Shown piece by piece: positions 17,515 through 26,427 of a stretch of 64,000 nucleotides of DNA. The DNA is from Bacteroidetes bacterium UBA7662 (GTDB taxonomy: Bacteria; Bacteroidota; Bacteroidia; UBA7662). The stretch is from the NCBI GenBank assembly GCA_002483345.1, contig DLHS01000016.1:271177-335176 (forward strand), in the 5' to 3' direction. How positions within the stretch are numbered: the first letter of the stretch is position 1; every line of letters begins with the position of its first letter. Both the position numbers and the translations under genes were made by a program. The notes below the pieces were generated by a model. It did not search any database. It worked only from the letters and a program-made list of their open reading frames with translations, and was not told the DNA's origin.

Positions 17515-17535
17515 GCCGGGAGATGTTAACTTGTC

Positions 17536-18984
17536 ATGATAATCCAACCTATGCGACCCCTTCTACTTGTCCTGCTGCTTTTACTATCCCTTACTTTACC
17601 TGCCCAAACCCCTGATTCTGTCAGGATAAAAACAGCCGGTCGCTTTTTAGACGGGTATAACCGGCAGGATTACAAGCAGATCCGCGGTACTCTGGGCGGT
17701 GTGCTTAAGGTTGTTTTTACCAAAAGTTTGTTAAAACGTATTTTCTCGGCGCAATTTGAGCAGTACGGACCGCAGGTTGATTACAAAATTGTCGGCAGCA
17801 ATGCCAAAAGCATCCGGTACCTGCTTCGGTATGAGCGCGACAGCACGGAGTGGGCCAATTTCAATTTCAGCTTCAACAGCAAAAACAAAATCGTAGGCTT
17901 CTGGATACCGGGTCAGCATTTCCGCATCTCTTCTGCCGACAGCCTCCTGATGAAAAGGCCCCGGGAGGCGCGTATGGCAGCCATGGACAGCCTTTTTGAC
18001 TTAAAAGTGAAGAGCGGTGTTTTTGAGGGTTGTGTACTGGTGACAGATGCTTCCGGAACCATGCACCAGCGTTGTACCGGCGATTTTAACGAACAAACCG
18101 TTTTTGAGCTGGCATCGGTGAGCAAACAGTTTACCGCTGTAGCCACGCTTCAGCTGGTAGCGGCCGGTAAAATTGATTTAAACAAAGAAGTACGCCACTA
18201 CCTGCCCGAACTGCCTTATGAAGGTGTAACGGTAGCCATGTTGCTGAACCATACGGGCGGAATACCTGATTATATGCAGTTGTTTGAAAAACACTGGGAT
18301 CACAGTAAAATTGCCATGAATGCTGATGTTTTGGCTTTGCTGGCCGCTAAAAAACCAAAACGTGATTTTAAACCAGGCAGCAGGCATTCCTATAGCAATA
18401 CCGGCTATGTACTGCTGGCTTGTCTGGTGGAACGCGTAAGTGGGAAACCCTTTGCCGACTATATGCGGGATGCCATTTTTGTCCCCGCCGGCATGACCAA
18501 AAGCAGGATATACCACCGCAGGCTGGCCGGTCACATCCCCCCTGATCTGGCCATTGGCACTGTATGGAGCGACAGCGTGAAACGGCAGATAGTCCCCGAC
18601 AGCCTGCCGGATTACACCTATTTACGTTATCTCGATGGTATCAGTGGTGATGGCTGCGTAAACAGTACCCTGGCAGATCTGCAGCGTTGGGAGCAGGCCC
18701 TCCGAAACAACACGCTCCTGCCGGATACTTTGCTGGCCCAGGCCTGGCAACCTACCATCCTGCCCGATGGCAGGAAGGAAAACTATGGTTACGGCTGGAT
18801 GCTGCAGGTAGATTCGGCCTATGTGCCCCTCATTCACCACGGCGGCAGCTGGCCGGGTTATATGACCTATCTGCTGTTCACCCGCGACCAACCCGGTCTG
18901 GTTATTGTCCTTTCAAACAACGACTATGGCAACCTCGGCCCCTATGCCCGGCAATTAACCGGTTTGCTGACCGACAGAAAATGA
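17536..18984 (+). CDS. Beta-lactamase-like serine hydrolase (class C / PBP family)
   Basis: The protein has 482 residues with a signal peptide (to about residue 24, ...LTLPAQ). Residues ~30-125 form a small DUF3887/NTF2-like domain. Residues ~165-480 form the serine hydrolase, with SxxK motif S194-V-S-K197, YxN motif Y286-S-N288 and a HGG box near residue 435. These are the catalytic motifs of class C beta-lactamases, esterases and D-aminopeptidases. In Bacteroidota most such paralogues are not antibiotic-resistance enzymes, and nothing here points to one. Confidence 0.85.
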   Translation: MIIQPMRPLLLVLLLLLSLTLPAQTPDSVRIKTAGRFLDGYNRQDYKQIRGTLGGVLKVVFTKSLLKRIFSAQFEQYGPQVDYKIVGSNAKSIRYLLRYERDSTEWANFNFSFNSKNKIVGFWIPGQHFRISSADSLLMKRPREARMAAMDSLFDLKVKSGVFEGCVLVTDASGTMHQRCTGDFNEQTVFELASVSKQFTAVATLQLVAAGKIDLNKEVRHYLPELPYEGVTVAMLLNHTGGIPDYMQLFEKHWDHSKIAMNADVLALLAAKKPKRDFKPGSRHSYSNTGYVLLACLVERVSGKPFADYMRDAIFVPAGMTKSRIYHRRLAGHIPPDLAIGTVWSDSVKRQIVPDSLPDYTYLRYLDGISGDGCVNSTLADLQRWEQALRNNTLLPDTLLAQAWQPTILPDGRKENYGYGWMLQVDSAYVPLIHHGGSWPGYMTYLLFTRDQPGLVIVLSNNDYGNLGPYARQLTGLLTDRK

Positions 18985-19039
18985 CTTTTATGGCATTCTT
19001 CTAAAAGTCAGTATTTCAGCCTTGCATATGAATAATGGC

Positions 19040-19047
19040 TATCTTTG
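19040..19047 (+). promoter_or_regulatory. Probable -7 element (TATCTTTG)
   Basis: TATCTTTG is a full match to the Bacteroidota TAnnTTTG element in the 271-base gap before the GltB-like gene. Transcription from here would start near 19055, just before a 34-codon ORF and about 200 bases before the GltB-like protein. The -33 half is not convincing. Confidence 0.45.
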
Positions 19048-19059
19048 CCTTTATAATTC

Positions 19060-19164
19060 ATGAAAACGATTTTCACCCTTCCGCTTTTGCAAAATTTTGT
19101 CGCCAGACAAGTTGCGGCGCTGGTGATTTTATTCGGTTCAGGCAATAAAGCCTTCATTAAGTAG
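19060..19164 (+). CDS. Possible 34-residue membrane peptide or leader ORF
   Basis: An ATG right after a TATCTTTG promoter element opens 34 codons: a basic start (MKTIF), then a hydrophobic stretch (VAALVILFGSG), then a lysine-containing tail. It could be a short membrane peptide, a leader for the GltB-like gene ~90 bases downstream, or chance. There is no homology argument. Confidence 0.25.
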   Translation: MKTIFTLPLLQNFVARQVAALVILFGSGNKAFIK

Positions 19165-19255
19165 CCTCCGTTAACGATCGTTTAACGGGGGGCATTTCCT
19201 GGATATCTGTTCGGAAATAAGCATGTCGAGCATGCTAACTACTTAACCTTTTCTC

Positions 19256-20830
19256 ATGTTTTCCAAAAAATTAAGTGTATTGGCACGTTCTTTTGTGCTG
19301 ATATGGGCCTTTGTTTTATTAGCAACGGCGTTTTTTCTGTATGCAGCCCTTACTGACGCATTAAGCCCTTACTGGTTGCTGCTTCCATTGCTTACGCTCC
19401 TTTTTGCCGGAAAAGACAGCCTGCAACGCCGGCATAGTCTGTTACGGAACTATCCGCTGGCAGGTCGTCTGCGGTATTTTTTTGAGTCAATCCGGCCTGA
19501 GCTGCGTCAGTATTTCTTTGAGAATGAGCTCGATGGCAAGCCCTTCAACCGGAGGCAAAGAAACATCGTTTACCAGCGGGCGAAGGATGTAAAACAAACC
19601 ATCTCATTCGGCATGCAGGACGACCCGGGTCGCGTCGGCTATGAGTGGGTGGGACACACTGTTTATCCTAAAAAAGCAGACCCCTCCCGTTTCAGGGTAG
19701 TTGTTGGCAGCTCGCATTGTAAGCTTCCTTATGCTGCAAGTGTCCTTAACATTGGCGCGATGAGTTATGGTGCGCTCAGCAAAACAGCCATCAGCGCGTT
19801 AAATCAGGGGGCAGCACTGGGCAAATTCGCACACAATACCGGTGAGGGGGGTATCAGCGCCTATCATTTGTGCGGAGGTGATCTGATCTGGCAAATCGGT
19901 ACCGGTTATTTTGGTTGCAGAACAGAAAATGGTCTGTTTTCAGAGGCGCTGTTTGCGGAAAAGGCATCGCTTCCGGTGGTCAAAATGATAGAACTTAAAT
20001 TATCACAGGGTGCTAAACCCGGTCACGGAGGCTTACTTCCTTCTCATAAAAATACCCCTGAAATTGCTCAGATCAGGCAGCTGAAGCCTTACACTACTGT
20101 CCATTCACCAGCTGCCCACAGCAGTTTCAACGACCCGTTCAGTATGCTCACATTCATCCACCAGCTCCGGGCACTGTCGGGTGGCAAACCTGTAGGCATA
20201 AAACTGTGTATAGGACAAAAAGCTGAATTTGAAAATATGGCTTATGCGATGGCCACTACCGGTATATGGCCTGATTTTATAACCGTCGACGGTGCAGAGG
20301 GCGGCACAGGCGCGGCACCACTGGAGTTTATCGACCATGTAGGCCTGACACTTTCCGACGCTGTTCCTTTCGTGTCCAATACCCTGGAGGCATTTGGCCT
20401 GAGAAGTCAGATACGCCTGATTGCCTCCGGTAAAATTATTACCGCATTCGATCTGGCCAAACAACTGGCGCTGGGTGCCGATTTGTGTTACAGCGCCAGG
20501 GGAATGATGTTTTCACTGGGTTGCATACAGGCACTTCAATGCGACAGCGACCGTTGTCCGGTAGGCATTGCTACCCAACAAAAGTGGCTTTACACAGGGT
20601 TGGATGTGAGCGAAAAGAAGCACCGCGTGGCAAATTTCCATACAAATACCCTCAAAGCCCTGGCCGATCTGCTGGGTGCCTGTGGTTTTGAAACCCTTGA
20701 AAGTATCGATTCCAAACATTTTTTCAGAAGAACCGCTCCCCATGAGGTGCAGTCATTTCATCAACTGTATGCGATTAAAAAAGGAGCCGGTTTTCAGCGG
20801 CATGATTTAGAAGACATGAACATTATTTAA
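19256..20830 (+). CDS. FMN-binding glutamate synthase-like protein, membrane-anchored
   Basis: The protein has 524 residues. Two N-terminal hydrophobic helices (about 10-31 and 38-53) precede a GltB-type TIM barrel. Visible core motifs are NIGAMSYGALS, NTGEGG, KPGHGG, VDGAEGGTGAAP and the cysteine cluster CIQALQCDSDRCPVG, which would bind an Fe-S centre. This is the synthase domain only; the amidotransferase domain of true glutamate synthase is missing. Such stand-alone proteins are usually annotated as FMN-binding glutamate synthase family, with uncertain reaction. It is followed after 11 bases by a Gre-like gene. Confidence 0.9.
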   Translation: MFSKKLSVLARSFVLIWAFVLLATAFFLYAALTDALSPYWLLLPLLTLLFAGKDSLQRRHSLLRNYPLAGRLRYFFESIRPELRQYFFENELDGKPFNRRQRNIVYQRAKDVKQTISFGMQDDPGRVGYEWVGHTVYPKKADPSRFRVVVGSSHCKLPYAASVLNIGAMSYGALSKTAISALNQGAALGKFAHNTGEGGISAYHLCGGDLIWQIGTGYFGCRTENGLFSEALFAEKASLPVVKMIELKLSQGAKPGHGGLLPSHKNTPEIAQIRQLKPYTTVHSPAAHSSFNDPFSMLTFIHQLRALSGGKPVGIKLCIGQKAEFENMAYAMATTGIWPDFITVDGAEGGTGAAPLEFIDHVGLTLSDAVPFVSNTLEAFGLRSQIRLIASGKIITAFDLAKQLALGADLCYSARGMMFSLGCIQALQCDSDRCPVGIATQQKWLYTGLDVSEKKHRVANFHTNTLKALADLLGACGFETLESIDSKHFFRRTAPHEVQSFHQLYAIKKGAGFQRHDLEDMNII

Positions 20831-20841
20831 AAAAACAAAAC

Positions 20842-21240
20842 ATGAAACCAGTCATAGAAAAGAAAGAATTCCAACTCCTGCTGAAGTTGATTCACAGTCA
20901 GAACGATCCCGGAAAAAATTACGAAATGTCGCTCCTGGCGGAGGAAATCAAGCGGGCAAGGATAATTAACGCTGATAAAATGGAGCCCGGTATTGTAAGG
21001 CTCCATTCCAGTGTAAAAGTTGAAATTAAAGGTGAAAACCGCCTGCTGGATTTTACCATCGTACTTCCCGATGAAGCCAATCTGAAAACCAAAAAGGTAT
21101 CTGTCCTGGCACCCATTGCTATTGCTATTCTTGGATTTAAAGCGGGCGATGAAATTAACTGGCAACTGGCGGGCGGTAAAAAAAGAATCAGCATACTGGA
21201 GGTTAATACCACCGAAACTGATCTTGATTTAACCGCTTAG
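20842..21240 (+). CDS. GreA/GreB C-terminal-domain protein
   Basis: The protein has 132 residues. The second half (about 50-130) matches the FKBP-like C-terminal domain of GreA/GreB: VRLHSSVKVEI, FTIVLPDEAN, VLAPIAIAILGFKAGDEINW. The N-terminal part is short and lacks the long coiled coil with acidic tip that rescues backtracked RNA polymerase. It is therefore more like Rnk-type regulators than a true cleavage factor. It probably binds RNA polymerase. It lies 11 bases after the GltB-like gene and is likely cotranscribed with it. Confidence 0.75.
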   Translation: MKPVIEKKEFQLLLKLIHSQNDPGKNYEMSLLAEEIKRARIINADKMEPGIVRLHSSVKVEIKGENRLLDFTIVLPDEANLKTKKVSVLAPIAIAILGFKAGDEINWQLAGGKKRISILEVNTTETDLDLTA

Positions 21241-21336
21241 TTTCTGAATTATAATGTGTTACTGACTGAGTTGGCGTTTACTGCTGTCGGTTGCAATGAA
21301 TAAATAATTATATTTCATTAACCAAACCCGAATGCC

Positions 21337-21813
21337 ATGAACAAATACAAACTTGAAATCAAATGGGCCCTCTATTTTACCGCCATGATGTTACTGTGGA
21401 TGGTAGGTGAGCGTATTGCCGGCTTGCATGATGTTAACATCGCACAACATGCCACTTACACAAACTTTGTAGCCATACCAGCCATACTGGTCTATGTACT
21501 TGCTTTACTGGATAAGCGAAAGAAAGATCTGGGTGGTCGTATGAACTATAAACAAGGGTTTATCGCGGGCCTCTGGATAACCCTGTTTGTCACCATTCTT
21601 TCACCTGTTACCCAACTCATCACCAGTCTGGTTATCAGCCCCGACTACTTCAAAAATGTGATTGAATTTGCAGTAAGTGAAGGCACAATGACCCGGGAAG
21701 AAGCCGAGGACTATTTTAACCTTGGCAGCTACCTCAAACAGACCGTTATGTTTACGCCGGTCATGGGAATCATTACCACTGCAATCGTAGCTATTTTCAC
21801 CCGTAAAAGCTGA
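21337..21813 (+). CDS. DUF4199 membrane protein
   Basis: The protein has 158 residues and four predicted membrane helices: ALYFTAMMLLWMVGE, FVAIPAILVYVLALL, GFIAGLWITLFVTILSP and TPVMGIITTAIVAIFT. A loop RMNYKQGF precedes the third helix. This is the typical layout of the Bacteroidota DUF4199 family, whose function is unknown. Confidence 0.8.
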   Translation: MNKYKLEIKWALYFTAMMLLWMVGERIAGLHDVNIAQHATYTNFVAIPAILVYVLALLDKRKKDLGGRMNYKQGFIAGLWITLFVTILSPVTQLITSLVISPDYFKNVIEFAVSEGTMTREEAEDYFNLGSYLKQTVMFTPVMGIITTAIVAIFTRKS

Positions 21814-21888
21814 CGCTATTGCCAGCAAAGCAGCATCAGTCCGTCAGGGTCGTTTAAACTGATCCTGACAGGACTCCCTATCCGATCC

Positions 21889-22932
21889 TTACATTTGCAT
21901 CATGTCATGAAACCAGCGGACACCCATTTCATGACGGGGAGAATACTGGCCGGGAAGCCAGTAACGGCTTTGTATGCCTTGCTGGACCGCCTCTACCACC
22001 GCCTGATCTTCCAGTTCCACATGGTTGGTATCGGCACCGGCTCCCTGTCCCCATTGGCTGTCATCCCACACAAAGGTAAAGTAGCGGACAATGGTCTTGT
22101 CTATACCCTGTGGCAGTACCTGGTTCAACGATAAACCCCACGGGTAAAGGTTGAGCATAAGGTTGGGAAACAGCCAGAAATAGTAGGCGGCAATCTGTTT
22201 TCCACTGTCGGGATGACCTGCAGGTGGTTCAAAGGCAGTTCCTTTGCCGTTGCTGAAGCCGATTTGCAGATTCCCTCCCGGAAACTGTTCGTAAGCATAG
22301 TCACGCAAGGCCAGCTGCTGGGTCAGGGCAGGATGAACAAACGGTATGTGAAATCCTTCGAGGTAATTATCTACATACAGGGCCCAATGTGCCGCCAATG
22401 GGTAATCACGGCTGTATTCGGGACGAAACTGCAATTTTTCCCACGGCAAATAAGCGGTTCGTTCCAGAACTGGTTTTAACCAGGAAGCACACCGCTCTTT
22501 GGTCTCCAGTCCTACAAAGCCAAGTCCTGCCACCTCCTCATAGCTGAACTGCCGTAAATGATCGGTGGCAGTAGGAAAACCCGACACCCCGTCCATACCG
22601 GGCATGGAACGAAGCATACCGTCAAGCGCGAAACAACGGCCGTGATAGCCACACCGGATGTCTTGTCCATGCCTCGGTTTGTCTACCAGCAGTTTAGCCC
22701 GGTGGGTACATACATTGGAGAGCGCATGTTTGCTGCCATCTGCACCTACCGCTAACAAAACCGGTTCATGCAAGCTCCCTTCCGCAAACCAGAAAGGTTG
22801 CTGGGTTCCCGGCAGGCTGAATGAATCGGCTGCAACGGCAAACTGCCAGGAAGGCAGAAAAAACTGTTCCAGTTGTTGGCTGTAACGCGCCGGATCGGTG
22901 TAAAAGGAGGCGGGCAGACTTCTGTCTCTCAT
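21889..22932 (-). CDS. Rieske [2Fe-2S] aromatic-ring-hydroxylating-type oxygenase, alpha subunit
   Basis: The protein has 347 residues. The N-terminal Rieske domain has ligand pairs C-T-H (VCTHRAKLL) and C-G-Y-H (RCGYHGRCF). The C-terminal catalytic domain has the mononuclear iron histidines in DNYLEGFHIPFVHP. This pattern also covers choline and carnitine monooxygenases and similar Rieske enzymes, so the substrate is open. No reductase or beta subunit gene is nearby. Confidence 0.88.
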   Translation of the reverse strand: MRDRSLPASFYTDPARYSQQLEQFFLPSWQFAVAADSFSLPGTQQPFWFAEGSLHEPVLLAVGADGSKHALSNVCTHRAKLLVDKPRHGQDIRCGYHGRCFALDGMLRSMPGMDGVSGFPTATDHLRQFSYEEVAGLGFVGLETKERCASWLKPVLERTAYLPWEKLQFRPEYSRDYPLAAHWALYVDNYLEGFHIPFVHPALTQQLALRDYAYEQFPGGNLQIGFSNGKGTAFEPPAGHPDSGKQIAAYYFWLFPNLMLNLYPWGLSLNQVLPQGIDKTIVRYFTFVWDDSQWGQGAGADTNHVELEDQAVVEAVQQGIQSRYWLPGQYSPRHEMGVRWFHDMMQM

Positions 22933-23100
22933 CGGCTGGGCATTTGGCAGTAGAATCGTTCACAATGTAGCGTTTGCCCGACAAAACTGCTGTTTCCAAC
23001 ACCAGATGTCCAAGTATTGTCCTATCCGGAATTTCCTTGAACAGATAGGGTCAGGGTTTAAAATCAAGCGGATGATTGCCTGACATGGGGTCAGATTTTC

Positions 23101-24042
23101 TTACAGCCAGGGCAGTTGTTGTTTCAGTTGTGTCAGTTTTTTCAGGGTCTCCGCCTCAAACTTACGGTGTGCCTCCGTGTCGGGGAAACGCGGGCGATGT
23201 CTGCGGGCAAGGGTAAGCTGGTAAACCTCCTCACAGCGTTTACGGGTGTTTTCGGTCATACACAACAAGCTAAACTGCTCAAAAACATAGCTGGTTGCTG
23301 CAAAATTGGGATGTACCAGATCAATATCGTACCAGCGGTGATCGCGTAGCACATCTATGACCAATTCATAGGCAGGGAAGTAGTAAGTATGCGGCAACCT
23401 TTCACAAAGCTGGTGTACAGCTTCCAGCAAACGGGCTTTGGAACGATTGTTTTCAACCACGCCATCGCGAATGTGGCGTACCGGACTTACCGTGAGCAAC
23501 AGTTGCAGGCCGGGATTGGTTGTCCGGAGTGCCAGCACTGCTTCGCTCAGGGCAGCGGTTATCTCCTCAACCGACAGCAGCTGTTTCTCAAAACCATCGG
23601 CAGGTGCCCGGTGATTGTTGGCCACCGGTCTGCCGTCGTCCCGTCTTACATAGCGGAAAGCTGACCCCAGGGTAATGACCAGCCAGCTGGCCTGCTGAAC
23701 AAAGGTATGCGCCGTCAGTATAGCAGCATTCAGTTCCTGAACTGCCTGTTCCAGCTGGGTATGCGAAAAATCACTGTGAAAATCCCAGTGATTCCAGCAT
23801 TCGTTGTGTTCAAAAAAATCGGCAGCTGTATAGCGGCGGTTGCGCTGGATATCGTGCAAATGACGGGCTACCGCGGTTGGGTCGAAAAGAATTCCCGTTG
23901 GGTTGGATAAAGTGCGGAACCCACGTTCCGCCAGTGCGGTACCGATGTGAATGGTAAAGCAGGACCCCATCAACATCAGCTGGTCGGCATGCTGCACTGG
24001 CTGGCCAGTCCACTGATAACGAAGATCGAGCTGGTGTTTCAT
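23101..24042 (-). CDS. GSCFA-domain (SGNH-like) protein
   Basis: The protein has 313 residues from ATG 24042 (MKHQLDLRY); an upstream in-frame start would add 20 residues and run toward the tRNA promoter. The GSCFA family signature is present near the N-terminus (MLMGSCFTIHIG), followed by LSNPTGILFDP, WNHWDFHSDFS and VITLGSAFRY. The C-terminal DIDLVHPNFAATSYVFE block completes an SGNH-hydrolase-like fold. The family is common in Bacteroidota. The activity is presumed to be esterase-like. Confidence 0.85.
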   Translation of the reverse strand: MKHQLDLRYQWTGQPVQHADQLMLMGSCFTIHIGTALAERGFRTLSNPTGILFDPTAVARHLHDIQRNRRYTAADFFEHNECWNHWDFHSDFSHTQLEQAVQELNAAILTAHTFVQQASWLVITLGSAFRYVRRDDGRPVANNHRAPADGFEKQLLSVEEITAALSEAVLALRTTNPGLQLLLTVSPVRHIRDGVVENNRSKARLLEAVHQLCERLPHTYYFPAYELVIDVLRDHRWYDIDLVHPNFAATSYVFEQFSLLCMTENTRKRCEEVYQLTLARRHRPRFPDTEAHRKFEAETLKKLTQLKQQLPWL

Positions 24043-24111
24043 CAGAAACAAAGGTAATGCTTCCTGATTATGTCCGTTTATCAGGTACACTGACCAGAAC
24101 AAAGATGTCTG

Positions 24112-24142
24112 ATTGCGGAAACAGCGTTTTTATTTACATTTG
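24112..24142 (+). promoter_or_regulatory. Promoter of tRNA-Ser
   Basis: The -33-like ATTG (24112-24115) is separated by 19 bases from TACATTTG (24135-24142). This fits the Bacteroidota TTTG-N19-21-TAnnTTTG promoter. Transcription would start a few bases before the mature tRNA 5' end at 24153. Confidence 0.7.
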
Positions 24143-24152
24143 CAACCCATTC

Positions 24153-24240
24153 GGAGAGGTGTCAGAGTGGTCGAATGTGCCTGATTCGAAATCAGGTGTA
24201 CCGCAAGGTACCGGGGGTTCGAATCCCTCCCTCTCCGCCA
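24153..24240 (+). tRNA. tRNA-Ser (anticodon CGA)
   Basis: The gene is an 88-base cloverleaf. Acceptor GGAGAGG pairs with CCTCTCC, discriminator G, and CCA is encoded. The anticodon arm is CCTGA-TTCGAAA-TCAGG, giving anticodon CGA, which reads UCG. A long variable arm (TACCGCAAGGTA) and the T-arm GGGGGTTCGAATCCCTC confirm a class II serine tRNA. A terminator follows directly. Confidence 0.97.
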
Positions 24241-24271
24241 AAGGCTGTTCGGTTGGGCAGCCTTTCTTTTT
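24240..24271 (+). terminator. Terminator after tRNA-Ser
   Basis: AAAGGCTG (24240-24247) pairs perfectly with CAGCCTTT (24258-24265), followed by CTTTTT. Confidence 0.85.
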
Positions 24272-24867
24272 AGGATACCATTCAGGGATCAGAAATCTGG
24301 CGAGCCGGAAAGTTCGCGCACCACTTCCGTATAAAAAAATGGTAAAAACTATAAATCTAAAACAGGTTTTGAAATATGATTAAAACGTCTTCTTTTTTTC
24401 AAACTAAAAACACATTATTTCTTTTTATTTTCTAAATAAACAGGACAGACCGATTCATTTTTACAAGCAAATTTCTCTGTATTTTTTCTTTTGCTGGCCG
24501 GCATACCAGAGGCTGAAATCTCATTTTATCGCTTTGTAATAATTTTACATTATTCTGACAATCAAAATTGAGGGTTGGCTTCCAAATGTGACCATGTTTG
24601 ATTAAGCAAAAACCAACGTTTAGCTATAACTCACTATTTTACAATAACTAACACATTATCAACTCGTAAAATCCCGCTTTGCTGACCATGCCTCTCCCCA
24701 AAAATAACCGCCATGCCTGCAGCGTATAAACCAGGCAACATAGAACATCTTGTGTTCCTGTTGTGCGGGAGAATTATGTCAGCAAAAAGGTATTAAATAA
24801 ATAATTAAAAAATCGAGTTGAAAAATAAAAATATCAATCCCAACACCCGCGAAATGCTAAATAATTT
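24272..24867 (+). other. Long AT-rich non-coding region upstream of aspartate kinase
   Basis: Almost 600 bases without a convincing gene, markedly more AT-rich than the rest of the window. A hairpin can form at 24735-24766 (GCAACA-t-AGAACA ... TGTGTTC-c-TGTTGTGC), about 100 bases before the kinase start. I see no U-tract terminator and no leader ORF with a run of Thr, Ile, Lys or Met codons, so attenuation is not supported. It may be a long 5' leader or promoter region. Confidence 0.5.
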
Positions 24868-26250
24868 ATGAAAGAGCATCTCTTGAAAATAGCCAAATTC
24901 GGTGGAACCAGTATGGCGGATGCTATCGCTATGAATCGCTGCGCTCAGATAGTCGTGCAAGACAAAGAACGTCAACTCATAGTGGTTAGTGCTGTTGCCG
25001 GCGTAACCAATTTATTGATGAACCTCTGTAAGCCCCTTGACGACAGCACGAGACAAGCCTTGCTGGAACAAATCAGGCTGAAACATAGCCGCATCATTGA
25101 AAAACTCACCTTTCCGCAATCCACCACCCAAAAGGTAGATTTCCTGCTTCAGGAACTCGGAAACCTGCTGTCAAATGACATAACGGCCATCAATGGTTTG
25201 AGAGATAAAATTCTGGCCTACGGAGAATTACTTTCCTCGATCATCTTTGTACAGGTTTTGCGGGAGGCCGGCATTTACGCCCTTTGGTTCGATGTAAGAA
25301 CCGTCATGCATACCGATTCAGCCTTCGGAAATGCAGAACCCGACATTGATAAGATTTATCAGAAAGCCATGCGTCACCTGGCTCCGCTTATTGAAATGAA
25401 CTGTGTGGTGACACAGGGATTTATTGGCGCAAATCAAATGGGCGATACCACAACCCTGGGACGGGGCGGGGGTGATTATTCCGCGGCCCTGCTGGCAGAA
25501 GCGCTGCGCGCGGATGTACTCGAAATATGGACGGACGTAAGCGCCATCTACACCACCGACCCAAGGGTGATACCCGATGCCCAGCCCATCCATGAAATCA
25601 GTTTTGACGAAGCAGCTGAGCTCGCAGTATTTGGCGCCAAAGTCCTGCACCCCGCTACACTCCGACCTGCCATGAGGCAACAAATCAAAGTGTTCATCGG
25701 GTCGAGCATCGATCCCGGACAACAAGGCACCTGGATTGTTCAAAAACCCCTCTATCAACCGACCATACGCGCAGTTTCTATCCGAAAAAGCCAGACATTG
25801 GTGACCATACACTGTCTGGATATGTTACACAGGCACGGTTTCCTGGCCAAGATATTTCAAATACTGGCCAACGACCGGATCAGCATCGACCTGGTAACCA
25901 CCAGTGAGGTAAACGTAGCCCTCACTCTCGACACCAATGCCAACAGTCCGGGCAGGCCATTGCTTTCTGATCACACGATTGATCAGCTCAATGAGTTTTC
26001 GGAGGTAAAAATTGAGGAGGGTTTAGCACTGGTGGCGCTTGTCGGAAACGAACTGCACCATACCTCCGGTGTGAGCGCAACGGTTTTTAATGCTTTAACG
26101 CCGTTCAATATCCGGCTTGTCTGTCATGGTGCAAGTCCACACAATGTTTGTTTTCTGGTCAATGAATCTGAAGTGGAGGAGGTAGTAAGAATCTTACACA
26201 AGCAGTTTATCGAAAAGGAGAAAGAGAATAAGCTGGAGCATCTTAATTAG
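24868..26250 (+). CDS. lysC: Aspartate kinase (monofunctional)
   Basis: The enzyme phosphorylates L-aspartate, the first step toward Lys, Thr, Met and Ile. The protein has 460 residues. The kinase domain starts with KFGGTSM and contains TTTLGRGGGDYSAALLA and WTDVSAIYTTDPR. Two ACT-type regulatory segments occupy about 310-450 (HGFLAKIFQILANDRISIDLVTTSEVNVALTLD and ALVALVGNELHHTSGVSA). No homoserine dehydrogenase domain is fused. The TAG stop lies inside the end of an inverted-repeat element. The gene converges on the trp/aroF operon. Confidence 0.95.
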   Translation: MKEHLLKIAKFGGTSMADAIAMNRCAQIVVQDKERQLIVVSAVAGVTNLLMNLCKPLDDSTRQALLEQIRLKHSRIIEKLTFPQSTTQKVDFLLQELGNLLSNDITAINGLRDKILAYGELLSSIIFVQVLREAGIYALWFDVRTVMHTDSAFGNAEPDIDKIYQKAMRHLAPLIEMNCVVTQGFIGANQMGDTTTLGRGGGDYSAALLAEALRADVLEIWTDVSAIYTTDPRVIPDAQPIHEISFDEAAELAVFGAKVLHPATLRPAMRQQIKVFIGSSIDPGQQGTWIVQKPLYQPTIRAVSIRKSQTLVTIHCLDMLHRHGFLAKIFQILANDRISIDLVTTSEVNVALTLDTNANSPGRPLLSDHTIDQLNEFSEVKIEEGLALVALVGNELHHTSGVSATVFNALTPFNIRLVCHGASPHNVCFLVNESEVEEVVRILHKQFIEKEKENKLEHLN

Positions 26251-26427
26251 ACATCGAGATTTCGAGAGGCGAGACTTTTGCCGCTTCGCGGCTACCGATA
26301 ATGAACCGTGCCCGAAGGCACTAGTGGATCCATGCATCGATTGACCATGATCTCGGACAATCGACAGTGCCGCACATGCGGCGTACGCAAAAAGTCTCGT
26401 ATCTCGTCTCTCGAAATCTCAATGTCT
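26249..26427. repeat. Dispersed inverted-repeat element, copy B
   Basis: The left arm (26249-26279) reads AGACATCGAGATTTCGAGAG and onward. The right arm (26389-26427) is its reverse complement, ending CTCAATGTCT. The interior has small hairpins (GCCGC-TTC-GCGGC, GTGCC-CGAA-GGCAC) and the words GGACAATCGAC and CAGTGCCGC, which are shared with the repeats at 1-317 and 713-875. Both ends read TAGACAT outward-in. These TAGs are the stop codons of lysC (26248-26250) and, on the other strand, aroF (26426-26428). Confidence 0.88.

Noticed and set aside
17536..18984. Antibiotic-resistance beta-lactamase
   Set aside because: The motifs fit the broad serine hydrolase family; the extra N-terminal domain and ordinary chromosomal setting give no sign of resistance function.
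24057..24383. 108-codon plus-strand ORF
   Set aside because: It runs through the tRNA-Ser gene and its terminator, so it is a chance open frame.
24500..24867. Lysine riboswitch or Thr/Ile attenuator before lysC
   Set aside because: No U-tract terminator, no leader ORF rich in the relevant codons and no recognisable riboswitch core could be seen by eye.
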